This document shows, one piece after another, positions 8,427 through 16,172 of a stretch of 28,823 nt of DNA. Both the position numbers and the translations under genes were made by a program. The stretch spans positions 1 through 28,823 of the forward strand of contig JBHHWI010000027.1 of the NCBI GenBank assembly GCA_046756445.1, read 5' to 3'. The DNA is from JACZWL01 sp046756445. GTDB lineage: Bacteria > Pseudomonadota > Gammaproteobacteria > Steroidobacterales > Woeseiaceae. The notes under the pieces are model-generated. The model saw nothing but the letters and a program-made list of their open reading frames with translations, was not told where the DNA came from and did no database searches. How positions within the stretch are numbered: the first letter of the stretch is position 1; each line of letters opens with the position of its first letter.

Positions 8427-8470
8427 AGCATACCCCAATGGGGTATCTAGGTCAACCCCAATGGGGTATA
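8427..8470 (-). promoter_or_regulatory. Autoregulated promoter of the toxin-antitoxin operon with two operators
   Basis: On the minus strand TTGACC (8455-8450) and TATGCT (8432-8427) are separated by exactly 17 bases. A 17-base palindrome (ATACCCCA-A-TGGGGTAT, 8430-8446) covers the spacer and runs into the -10. A second copy of its core (ACCCCA-A-TGGGGT, 8455-8467) abuts the -35. The centres are 23 bases apart, about two helical turns. This is the layout expected for repression by the HTH antitoxin or the toxin-antitoxin complex. Confidence 0.8.
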
Positions 8471-8758
8471 GCCGGCGAGCGTGTAGGAAAACCTGCTGCA
8501 TCGGGCCGTCACGCCGTGCGCTGACGCTCGTTGACACTCGATTTGTAGTTTGCCAGGCACCGCAAGGCGTTGATTGAAACGGAATCTTGGGGTGAGGGTT
8601 CAGTCATCGAACCGGACCGTCGTGTGTTCGCGATGATCCGCACGCAGCGAGTCATCGAGAGCGTGAGCCCATCCTGAACAACTTATCCGCGCGTGGGTAC
8701 GCGAAGGCGGGTTCCCATCGGGTCCTTGTCCGCAATGTGTTCCAGTGCCGCAACTCAG

Positions 8759-8764
8759 TATAAT
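8759..8764 (+). promoter_or_regulatory. Consensus -10 hexamer upstream of oadG
   Basis: A perfect TATAAT lies 33 bases before the oadG start. No good -35 is found at the normal distance (TGTGTT at 8736-8741 is the best 17-base match), so the promoter may need an activator. The rest of 8538-8796 shows no gene. Confidence 0.5.
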
Positions 8765-8796
8765 CGCCCTTCGGAAAGTACGGACGGACTGATTGG

Positions 8797-9009
8797 ATGG
8801 AAGCTGATTTACTTAGTCAGGGATTCCAACTCATGCTGGCTGGCATGGGCGTCGTTTTCGTATTTCTGTCAGTGCTGGTCGGTGCCACTGCCCTGATGTC
8901 AGGTGTCGTGATGCGGTTTCAGCCGTCAATTACGTCACGGGACAAAGAAGAGGAGATTGCTGCCATAACAGCGGCAATAGCCCGCCATCGCAGCAGAAAA
9001 AACGATTGA
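8797..9009 (+). CDS. oadG: Oxaloacetate decarboxylase gamma subunit
   Basis: This 70-residue protein has one N-terminal membrane helix at about residues 11-36 (LMLAGMGVVFVFLSVLVGATAL) followed by a charged, His/Arg/Lys-containing cytoplasmic tail (IARHRSRKND). It matches OadG, the small subunit that holds the alpha and beta subunits together and helps metal binding. It is first in a gamma-alpha-beta gene order, the standard one for this complex, with oadA starting 25 bases downstream. The ribosome-binding site is poor (purines at about 8780-8790), which may limit the output of this small subunit. Confidence 0.92.
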   Translation: MEADLLSQGFQLMLAGMGVVFVFLSVLVGATALMSGVVMRFQPSITSRDKEEEIAAITAAIARHRSRKND

Positions 9010-9034
9010 TCGAAGGAAACACGGAATTCGTGAT

Positions 9035-10795
9035 GTGACAGACCTCAAGCCGCTCGGCATAACCGAGGTTGTACTGCGAGATGCACACCAGAGCATTCTG
9101 GCTACCCGCATGCGAGTCGAGGATATGTTGCCGATCGCCGGCAAACTGGACCAGTTAGGATTCTGGTCGCTTGAATCGTGGGGCGGAGCGACGTTTGATG
9201 CGTGCATCCGTTATCTCGGCGAAGATCCCTGGGAGCGAATTCGCAAGCTCAAGGCAGCAATGCCCAACACGCCGCAGCAGATGCTGTTGCGCGGTCAGAA
9301 TCTCCTCGGCTATCGGCACTATGCCGATGACGTTGTGGAAAAATTCGTCGAACGCGCGGCGGTCAACGGGGTCGATGTGTTCCGCATCTTTGATGCGTTG
9401 AACGACATACGCAATCTCGAATCGGCGGTGAAAGCGACGCTGGCTGTCGACAAGCATGCGCAAGGCACGATCTCCTACACGGTCAGCCCGGTGCATACCA
9501 TGGACCGGTGGGTTGACCTGGGACGGCGGATCGAGGACATGGGCGCGCACTCGATATGCGTCAAGGACATGGCCGGCTTGCTGATGCCGTATGCCGCCTA
9601 TGAGCTGGTAAGCCGGCTCAAGGAGGCGGTGGCGATACCCATTCACCTGCATTGTCATGCGACCACCGGCCTGGCGACAACGACGCTGCTGAAAGCCACC
9701 GAGGCCGGTGTCGATAATGTTGACACCGCTATCTCTTCCATGAGCATGACCTACGGTCACGCACCGACCGAGTCTCTGGTCGCAATGCTCGAGCAGAGCG
9801 AGCGTGCGACAGGGCTGGATATCGTCCTCCTCGAGGAGATTGCCGCCTATTTTCGCGAGGTGCGCAAGAAGTACGCGCAGTTTGAAGGCGCGCTTCGCGG
9901 TGTCGACTCGCGAATCCTGGTTGCTCAGGTGCCGGGCGGCATGTTGACCAATCTCGAGAGTCAACTGCGAGAACAGAATGCCGCGGACAAACTGGACGAG
10001 GCACTGGAAGAGATCCCGAGAGTCCGTCAGGACCTGGGATTCATCCCCCTGGTTACGCCGACCTCACAGATCGTCGGCACACAGGCGGTGATCAATGTCC
10101 TGGCCGGCGAGCGGTACAAGAACATCACCACGGAAATGGCCGGCGTCCTGAAAGGCGAGTATGGCGCAACGCCCGCGCCAGTGAATCCTGAATTGCAGAC
10201 CCGGGTGCTCGAGGACGATGGAGCGGTGGCCTGCCGACCGGCGGACCTGATAGAAGCCGAACTGGAATCGCATGCGCTCGAGCTTCAAAGCATGGCGAAC
10301 GAGAAGGGGTTCCGGCTCGCCGAGAACGAGATCGACGACGTATTGACCTACGCGCTGTTTCCGCAAGTCGGTGCGAGTTTTCTTGAAAATCGGGGAAACC
10401 CGGGCGCGTTCGAGCCCGCGCCCGCCGCGACGAGCGTGCCGATACAGGGGCAGGGCAGCGCCGTCTATTCGGTGCGGGTCAACGGCAACGCCTACACGGT
10501 CGAAGTCGCCGACACCGGCGAGCTGACGGGCATGCAGCCCGCTCCCGCGGTCACCGCAGGCACGCCGGCGACGAGTGATGATACCGATACCGTCAAGGCG
10601 GTTCTGGCCGGCAATGTCTTCAACGTGCTGGTCTCCGTCGGCGAGGTGGTCGATGAGGGCCAGCCCATGCTGGTCATCGAAGCCATGAAAATGGAAATGG
10701 AAGTGAGCGCGCCGAAGGCCGGGGCGATCACGGACGTGTTCGTTCGCGAGGGAGACGTCATTGCGATGGGCGACCCGCTGGTCTCGATCGCCTAG
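9035..10795 (+). CDS. oadA: Oxaloacetate decarboxylase alpha subunit (biotin carboxyltransferase)
   Basis: The 586-residue product transfers the carboxyl group of oxaloacetate to its own biotin, yielding pyruvate. The N-terminal TIM-barrel carboxyltransferase domain has the metal-site LRDAHQS (Asp16), the lysine in ICVKDMAGLL and the HLHCHATTG histidines. The conserved PGGMLTNLESQL segment and a post-barrel helical domain follow. The C-terminus is a biotinyl domain with EAMKMEMEV, whose lysine (about residue 552) carries biotin. A short Ala/Pro/Thr-rich linker precedes the biotinyl domain. The start is GTG 9035; an overlapping ATG at 9033 is followed at once by TGA. oadB begins three bases after the stop. 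Confidence 0.96.
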   Translation: MTDLKPLGITEVVLRDAHQSILATRMRVEDMLPIAGKLDQLGFWSLESWGGATFDACIRYLGEDPWERIRKLKAAMPNTPQQMLLRGQNLLGYRHYADDVVEKFVERAAVNGVDVFRIFDALNDIRNLESAVKATLAVDKHAQGTISYTVSPVHTMDRWVDLGRRIEDMGAHSICVKDMAGLLMPYAAYELVSRLKEAVAIPIHLHCHATTGLATTTLLKATEAGVDNVDTAISSMSMTYGHAPTESLVAMLEQSERATGLDIVLLEEIAAYFREVRKKYAQFEGALRGVDSRILVAQVPGGMLTNLESQLREQNAADKLDEALEEIPRVRQDLGFIPLVTPTSQIVGTQAVINVLAGERYKNITTEMAGVLKGEYGATPAPVNPELQTRVLEDDGAVACRPADLIEAELESHALELQSMANEKGFRLAENEIDDVLTYALFPQVGASFLENRGNPGAFEPAPAATSVPIQGQGSAVYSVRVNGNAYTVEVADTGELTGMQPAPAVTAGTPATSDDTDTVKAVLAGNVFNVLVSVGEVVDEGQPMLVIEAMKMEMEVSAPKAGAITDVFVREGDVIAMGDPLVSIA

Positions 10796-10798
10796 GCC

Positions 10799-11929
10799 AT
10801 GAACCTTGTCGAGCAAATCTGGCAGGGAACCGGACTGTACCAGCTGACCCTCGGCCAGTTGGCCATGCTCGGCGTTTGCTTCGGACTGCTGTACCTCGGG
10901 ATCGTCCGCAAGTTCGAGCCGTTGTTGCTGGTTACCATCGGGTTCGGCGGTATTCTGAGCAATATTCCGGGCGTCGAGATCGCGACCGGAGGCGGGCTGT
11001 TGCATCTGTTGTACGTGGTCGGCATCGAAACCGGTGCGTTTCCGCTGATCATCTTCATGGGGATCGGCGCATTGACGGACTTTGGTCCGCTGCTCGCCAA
11101 TCCGAGGACCCTGTTTCTCGGTGCAGCCGCTCAGTTCGGCATATTCGCGACCCTGCTCGGCGCACTCGGCCTGTCCGCGATCGGGGTGATGGACTTCTCT
11201 CTTCGCGAAGCCGCGGCAATCGGCATCATCGGCGGCGCAGACGGACCGACCGCCATTTATGTGGCCGGCAAGCTTGCGCCGAACCTGCTCGGGGCGATTG
11301 CCGTCGCGGCATATTCGTATATGGCTCTGGTGCCGTTGATACAGCCGCCGATCATGAAGGCCCTGTCCACCGAGGAGGAACGCAAGATCCAGATGCTGCA
11401 GCTCAGGGAGGTGTCCAAAACCGAGCGCATCATCTTCCCCCTGCTGATGCTGGTACTCGTGGCATTACTGCTTCCGGCCGCGGCGCCGCTGCTCGGTATG
11501 CTTTGTTTCGGCAATCTCATGCGCGAATGTGGCGTGGTGGACCGATTGTCCGATACGACGCAAAACGCGCTGATCAACATCGTCACGATTTTTCTCGGTC
11601 TGTCGGTCGGTTCGAAACTGAGTGCCGATCAGTTCCTCGTGCCCAGCACGCTCGGGATTCTCTTGCTCGGCGTGGTCGCGTTCGCCATCGGTACCGCGAG
11701 CGGCGTACTGATGGGCAAGCTGATGAACAAGATTTCGAGTCGGCCGATCAATCCGCTGATCGGCGCCGCCGGTGTATCCGCCGTGCCGATGGCCGCGCGC
11801 GTCGCCAACAAGGTCGGCCTCGAGGCAAACCCGCATAACGTCTTGCTGATGCATGCGATGGGACCGAACGTGGCGGGCGTGATCGGTTCTGCCGTGGCAG
11901 CGGGCATCCTGATCATGTTTACCTCCTGA
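10799..11929 (+). CDS. oadB: Oxaloacetate decarboxylase beta subunit (sodium-pumping membrane protein)
   Basis: This 376-residue multi-spanning membrane protein decarboxylates carboxybiotin and couples it to sodium export. Hallmarks are MGIGALTDFGPLLANP (~residues 85-100), the IIGGADGPTAIY re-entrant segment with the essential Asp (here D148), and the C-terminal GVSAVPMAARVANKVG and MHAMGPNVAGVIGSAV segments. It matches the 370-435-residue OadB/MmdB/GcdB family; with oadG and oadA adjacent, oxaloacetate is the likely substrate. It is shorter than enterobacterial OadB, mainly at the N-terminus. Confidence 0.96.
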   Translation: MNLVEQIWQGTGLYQLTLGQLAMLGVCFGLLYLGIVRKFEPLLLVTIGFGGILSNIPGVEIATGGGLLHLLYVVGIETGAFPLIIFMGIGALTDFGPLLANPRTLFLGAAAQFGIFATLLGALGLSAIGVMDFSLREAAAIGIIGGADGPTAIYVAGKLAPNLLGAIAVAAYSYMALVPLIQPPIMKALSTEEERKIQMLQLREVSKTERIIFPLLMLVLVALLLPAAAPLLGMLCFGNLMRECGVVDRLSDTTQNALINIVTIFLGLSVGSKLSADQFLVPSTLGILLLGVVAFAIGTASGVLMGKLMNKISSRPINPLIGAAGVSAVPMAARVANKVGLEANPHNVLLMHAMGPNVAGVIGSAVAAGILIMFTS

Positions 11930-11974
11930 CAGCCCCTCCGATTGCCAGACCTGGCAGCCGCGCGTGTCTGCTCA

Positions 11975-11992
11975 CGGCCCAGGCATGGGCCG
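11975..11992. terminator. GC-rich hairpin between convergent oadB and FAD oxidoreductase genes
   Basis: A perfect 7-bp stem CGGCCCA/TGGGCCG with a four-base loop lies two bases after the minus-strand oxidoreductase stop and 45 bases after the oadB stop. Neither side has a T-run. A weaker TGCCA/TGGCA repeat (11943-11956) lies between. It may serve both convergent transcripts. Confidence 0.4.
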
Positions 11993-11993
11993 G

Positions 11994-13601
11994 CTATGCA
12001 GCGATGTCGGGAATGCCGCGGTGATAGGGCGGGAAGATCTGCTCTTCCAAGTCGGTCCCCATCATCTCGTCGACACACAGGACACCGGAGAGCGAGGCGC
12101 CGTCGATACCGCCACCCCACAAGCGTTCGCCATACTGGTCGCCGGCAAAGTAGAGGCCGTCGACATGCGGCGACCTGGTGGGCGGGCGCTTTTCGCCGAC
12201 GGGCCGCCAGAGCCCGTAGGCCTCCGGGCCCGGGGTCCAGATAATGAACTCCACATTCTCGTCCCAATCGGCGAAGGTCGCCCGGGCCCAGTTCTCGCAT
12301 AATTCGATGACGCGGCTGACCTTGTCGGGGTTGCGCATCTCCTCGTCGGTCAGGGCCGTCGAGAACAGGAAGTCGTGCTTGCCCTCGGGGCCGCGCTTCG
12401 CCTTGCCGTTATCCCAGGCCGTGAATTCGCACATCACCATGTCCACGCAGCCGATGTATCCCTCATCACGGATCACGCCCGGCATGAAGACAAAGCTTCG
12501 AGGATCGATTCCGGCGTCTCCGAAAAAGCTCTTTTTGGCGCCGACCCAGCCGGTCAACAGGCCCGCCCCCCAGAATTTCTCTTGCAGCAGCCCGGCCCAG
12601 TCGGCAGGGAATTGGTCTTCGGGCAATACCTTGAAGATGTATTTCGGCGGGATCGTGCAAACGACGTTGTCGGCTTCGACCGTGATGACCTCGTCACCCG
12701 CCTTGTAAGCAACACCCGTGACGCGTCCGTCTTCGATCAGAACCTCTTTGACATTTGCGTTCCGGCGAACCTCACCCCCGTTTTCGGCACAGGCATGTTC
12801 CATGGCCTGCGGAATGGCGATGGTGCCGGGTTCGTCGCAGGAGGCGACAGAGCCGACCACCAGGTTCATCCCTATCCTGGCGGCAATCGCCATGTAACCG
12901 ATGAAATCACCGGCCGGGGTCATGGCGGGTTCCGCCTGGGCCGTCTGCGCCGCTGCCAGCACCTTGAGGTAGTCATAGGCTTCCGGATGCAGATTCCTGG
13001 CTTCCAGCCAGTCCTGAAGCGAAGTCGTCATGAGACCGGCCATATCCTCGAAGCTCGACCGGCTCATCTCGTAGAGCTGCTCCATGGTCTTCTCGTAACC
13101 TTCCTCCGACATCCACGGGTAGGGCTTGCCCTTCTTGACCTGAAAAGTCTTGCCCGCCTTGCCCTTTCCGTCCTTGCCTTCCCCCTGCCAGTCGATGAAA
13201 CCCAGGCCCTTGTTGAGCGGCAGGTTGACGAACTCACCCAGGTGGTTCAACACGCAACTGACCCGGCTGTTGTTTCCCCAGAACATGCCGTGCCCGCCGG
13301 CCTCGAAGGTGCGTCCGTCCAGCAGGCCCTGCTCGAATATCGTTTCGATCTCGGGCGTGCATTTGCCCAGATAACAACTGGCCAGCGGCAGGGACTTGCG
13401 GAATTGACGGGCGTCCATTTCGATGCCGTCTGCGACGACCTTGTCGCCCTTGCCGACAAAGGACAGCGTGCGTCCACCGATGAACGGGGCGCGTTCGAGT
13501 ACCAGCACCTTCTTGCCGAAATCCCTGGCCAGAATGGCCGCCGTTGTCATGCCTGCGACGCCGGCGCCGATGACGACCGTGTCGAATTTATTCGATGACA
13601 T
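11994..13601 (-). CDS. FAD-dependent oxidoreductase, phytoene desaturase/carotenoid isomerase-like
   Basis: The 535-residue product starts with an FAD-binding Rossmann motif (VVIGAGVAGMTTAA, residues ~9-22) with the second-strand acidic residue in LVLERAPFIGGRT. It ends with the C-terminal FAD motif (GLYFAGDQYGERLWGGGIDGA). This places it among the phytoene-desaturase, isomerase and amine-oxidase-like flavoproteins; the substrate cannot be read from sequence. No carotenoid genes are nearby. It instead diverges from an acyl-CoA catabolic operon across a 281-base regulatory region, so a dehydrogenation or isomerisation of that pathway's ring or polyene substrate is an inference. The start has a purine-rich GAGGGTAGGAG just upstream. 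Confidence 0.85.
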   Translation of the reverse strand: MSSNKFDTVVIGAGVAGMTTAAILARDFGKKVLVLERAPFIGGRTLSFVGKGDKVVADGIEMDARQFRKSLPLASCYLGKCTPEIETIFEQGLLDGRTFEAGGHGMFWGNNSRVSCVLNHLGEFVNLPLNKGLGFIDWQGEGKDGKGKAGKTFQVKKGKPYPWMSEEGYEKTMEQLYEMSRSSFEDMAGLMTTSLQDWLEARNLHPEAYDYLKVLAAAQTAQAEPAMTPAGDFIGYMAIAARIGMNLVVGSVASCDEPGTIAIPQAMEHACAENGGEVRRNANVKEVLIEDGRVTGVAYKAGDEVITVEADNVVCTIPPKYIFKVLPEDQFPADWAGLLQEKFWGAGLLTGWVGAKKSFFGDAGIDPRSFVFMPGVIRDEGYIGCVDMVMCEFTAWDNGKAKRGPEGKHDFLFSTALTDEEMRNPDKVSRVIELCENWARATFADWDENVEFIIWTPGPEAYGLWRPVGEKRPPTRSPHVDGLYFAGDQYGERLWGGGIDGASLSGVLCVDEMMGTDLEEQIFPPYHRGIPDIAA

Positions 13602-13780
13602 CTCCTACCCTCGCAATGCCCGAGACCTTGTCCGATGCACGGGTTTCACGCCGATACCCGATACAGGCCGCCCTCGGCGCCGGCCCCTGCATCGAACGCA
13701 TGCGCTGAAAACCCGCTCACAGGCGCCGAATGCTTTTGTGTCCGATCGATGTGTGGCACAATATCACCCGTCAGTCTTAC

Positions 13781-13811
13781 AATGCAAGTAACAAGTCTTG
13801 TTATGCAAGCA
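13781..13811. promoter_or_regulatory. Candidate operator upstream of the acyl-CoA catabolic operon
   Basis: A perfect inverted repeat TAACAAG-T-CTTGTTA (13789-13803) is flanked by two copies of TGCAAG. Its right part continues into TTATGCAAGCA (13801-13811), which recurs exactly, on the other strand, at 21896-21906 between the SDR and HxlR genes. A weak promoter (TTGTGT 13736, CAATAT 13759, spacing 17) lies upstream, so a bound protein could block elongation. The rest of 13602-13882 shows no gene. Confidence 0.5.
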
Positions 13812-13882
13812 CCAGGCTTTTCACCGATGAATTGAGCCTCATCCGATGACCAGCAATGGGCTCAGACGGCAGGGGGAATGCC

Positions 13883-15094
13883 GTGGATTTTGACTACTCA
13901 GAGCGCAGCAAGGAATACATGGGTCGTTTGTCGGCGTTCATGGACGAACACGTCTATCCGGCCGAGGCGGTTTATGACCAGGAAGTGGCAAAGGGGGACC
14001 GCTGGCAGCCGACCCGGGTGATGGAACGACTCAAGGACAAGGCCAGGGCCCTGGGTCTCTGGAACCTGTTCCTGCCGGACGCAGAGCATGGGCCAGGCCT
14101 GAGCAATCTCGAGTATGCGCCGCTGGCGGAAATCATGGGCCGGTCCCCGATTGCCTCCGAGGCCTGTAACTGCCAGGCGCCCGACAGCGGAAACATGGAA
14201 ATACTGGCGCAGTTCGGCAGCCCGGAGCAGAAGGAAAAGTGGCTGCAACCCCTGTTGTCGGGAGAGATCCGGTCGGGATTCGCCATGACCGAACCGGCCG
14301 TGGCTTCGTCGGACGCGACCAACATCGAATCGAGCATCACGCGCGACGGCGACGAGTATGTCCTCAACGGCCTCAAATGGTGGACGTCCGGGGCAACGGA
14401 TCCGAGGTGCAAGCTCCTGATATTCATGGGGAAGAGCAATCCGGACGCGCACAAATACACCCAGCAATCGATGATCCTGGTGCCCATGGATACGCCCGGC
14501 GTGAAAGTCGTGCGGGCGCTCACGGTGTTCGGCGAGGACCATGCACCACACGGACACGCCGAGGTGAGCTTTGTCGATGCCCGGGTTCCCGACGGCAACC
14601 TGCTGCTGGGCGAAGGCCGTGGATTCGAGATCGCCCAGGCGCGCCTCGGACCCGGCAGGATCCATCACTGCATGCGCCTGGTCGGCCAGGCGGAACGGGC
14701 CCTGGAGGCGATGTGCCTGCGGGCGCGGCAGCGGACGGCCTTTGGCCGGAAGATCTGTGACCATGGCGTCATTCGTCAGTACATCGCCGATTCCCGCATG
14801 GAGATCGACCAGGCCCGGTTGCTCACCCTCAAGGCGGCGCACATGATGGACACCGTCGGCAACAAGGCGGCCCGGGCCGAAATCGGCATGATCAAGGTGG
14901 TCGCGCCCAACATGGCCCAGCGGGTCATCGACCGGGCCATACAGGTCCACGGCGGCGCCGGCGTCTGCCAGGACTTTCCTCTTGCTTCGAGCTGGGCCTG
15001 GGCACGATGCCTGCGCATCGCCGACGGTCCCGACGAGGTCCACCGCGACCAGATCGCCCGGCTCGAGCTACGCAAGCATGACTCGGGTGAGTAG
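13883..15094 (+). CDS. Acyl-CoA dehydrogenase, ACAD10/ACAD11 (LvaC)-like
   Basis: The 403-residue product is a full-length acyl-CoA dehydrogenase: AMTEPAVASSDATNIE (134-149) and LNGLKWWTSGA for FAD/substrate contacts, RTAFGRKICDHGVIRQ (284-299), and VHGGAGVCQDFPLA at the active site. The position of the catalytic Glu of MCAD is Asp364 (QDF), as in the ACAD10/ACAD11 group. The DGPDEVH ending is also typical. Such enzymes work with an APH-fold kinase on 4-hydroxyacyl-CoA, and one is encoded immediately downstream. GTG 13883 is preferred over ATG 13856: it has AGGGGGA at the right distance and gives the family start DFDYSERSKEY. It probably opens an operon that runs to 19862. Confidence 0.9.
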   Translation: MDFDYSERSKEYMGRLSAFMDEHVYPAEAVYDQEVAKGDRWQPTRVMERLKDKARALGLWNLFLPDAEHGPGLSNLEYAPLAEIMGRSPIASEACNCQAPDSGNMEILAQFGSPEQKEKWLQPLLSGEIRSGFAMTEPAVASSDATNIESSITRDGDEYVLNGLKWWTSGATDPRCKLLIFMGKSNPDAHKYTQQSMILVPMDTPGVKVVRALTVFGEDHAPHGHAEVSFVDARVPDGNLLLGEGRGFEIAQARLGPGRIHHCMRLVGQAERALEAMCLRARQRTAFGRKICDHGVIRQYIADSRMEIDQARLLTLKAAHMMDTVGNKAARAEIGMIKVVAPNMAQRVIDRAIQVHGGAGVCQDFPLASSWAWARCLRIADGPDEVHRDQIARLELRKHDSGE

Positions 15095-15119
15095 CGACGT
15101 GAATCAGTGTGAGGGCCTG

Positions 15120-16172
15120 ATGCCGGTGCGCGAGATTCATCGTTTTGATGAGCAGGTACTGACATCCTATCTGAGCTCGGTTTTGTCCGGCTTCGCCGGG
15201 CCGGTGTCGGTTCGTCAGTTCGCCGGCGGCCAGTCGAATCCGACCTTCCACATCGGCACCCCGGAGAAGGACTACGTGCTGCGCAAGAAACCGCCCGGCA
15301 AGCTGATCGCATCGGCGCACGCGGTGGATCGCGAGTACCGGATACAGGCAGCGCTTCGGGAGTCCGGCGTCCCCGTGCCGCGGGTGCTGCACTTCTGTGA
15401 CGACGACTCGGTGATCGGCACCTCATTCTATGTCATGGAGAATCTGCCGGGCCGGATATTGCGGAATCCCCTGTTGCCAGACATGGATGCGGCCGAACGC
15501 GAGGCGATCTACGGGGCCATGAATGTCACACTGGCCCGCCTGCATAATCTGGACTGGAAAGCCGCCGGACTGGAAGACTACGGCAGGCCGGACGGCTATA
15601 TCGCCCGCCAGGTGGCGCTGTGGTCGCGGCAATACGAGGCATGCAAAACAGGAGACGTGCCGGCCATGGATTGCTTGATGCGCTGGTTGCCGGACAACGT
15701 TCCGGCAGACCACAGCGCCTCGATCGTGCACGGTGATTTCCGTCTGGAAAACCTGATGTTCGATCAGGCGCAGCCGAGGGTCATCGCGGTTCTCGACTGG
15801 GAGCTGTCCACCCTGGGCCACCCTCTGAGTGACCTGGCTTTCAACTGCATGACCTATCATCTGCCTTGCGATAACAGCATAGCCCGGGGGTTTGTCGGCG
15901 CCGATATCGCCGCGCTGGGGATTCCGTCGGAGGCGGATTATGTGTCCGCATACTGCAACCGTACCGGCCGGGATGGCATCGGCGACTGGCCCTTCTTCAT
16001 GGCTTTCAGCCTGTTTCGGACCGCCGCCATACAGCAGGGCGTGTATGCCCGGGCCCTCAAAGGCACCGCCAGTTCGGAGACGGCCCACGAATTCGGCAGG
16101 ATGTTCGCCTTTGTCGCCGAGCGGGGCTGGACGCTGGTGGAAGAATCGGGCCAGGAAGGGAGCCGGGTGTGA
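15120..16172 (+). CDS. APH-family kinase, LvaA/ACAD10-11 kinase-domain-like
   Basis: The 350-residue product has an aminoglycoside-phosphotransferase fold: glycine-rich GGQSNPTFHI (36-45), ATP-binding lysine in YVLRKKPPG (52-60), catalytic loop IVHGDFRLEN (Asp206, Asn211) and metal-binding VLDWELSTLGHPLSDLA (Asp226). This subgroup forms the N-terminal domain of vertebrate ACAD10/11 and corresponds to LvaA of Pseudomonas levulinate catabolism, which phosphorylates 4-hydroxyacyl-CoA so that a dehydrogenase-fold partner can remove the phosphate. Antibiotic resistance is unlikely given the neighbours. ATG 15120 has GAGGG upstream and a family-like start; ATG 15078 would add 14 residues and overlap the previous gene. 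The end overlaps the next start as GTGA. Confidence 0.9.
   Translation: MPVREIHRFDEQVLTSYLSSVLSGFAGPVSVRQFAGGQSNPTFHIGTPEKDYVLRKKPPGKLIASAHAVDREYRIQAALRESGVPVPRVLHFCDDDSVIGTSFYVMENLPGRILRNPLLPDMDAAEREAIYGAMNVTLARLHNLDWKAAGLEDYGRPDGYIARQVALWSRQYEACKTGDVPAMDCLMRWLPDNVPADHSASIVHGDFRLENLMFDQAQPRVIAVLDWELSTLGHPLSDLAFNCMTYHLPCDNSIARGFVGADIAALGIPSEADYVSAYCNRTGRDGIGDWPFFMAFSLFRTAAIQQGVYARALKGTASSETAHEFGRMFAFVAERGWTLVEESGQEGSRV

Noticed and set aside
8597..8613. GGTTC/GAACC stem with a seven-base loop, resembling a tRNA T-arm
   Set aside because: The loop lacks the TTCRA pattern, and no acceptor, D or anticodon arms are found around it.
12375..13598. 407-codon plus-strand open frame opposite the FAD oxidoreductase
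   Set aside because: A mirror of a GC-rich gene; the minus-strand product has intact FAD motifs at both ends.
13898..15043. 381-codon minus-strand open frame opposite the ACAD10/11-like gene
   Set aside because: It is antisense to a full-length dehydrogenase and resembles no protein.
15120..16172. Antibiotic-resistance aminoglycoside phosphotransferase
   Set aside because: The fold is the same, but neighbours and sequence features point to the ACAD10/11-LvaA kinase group.
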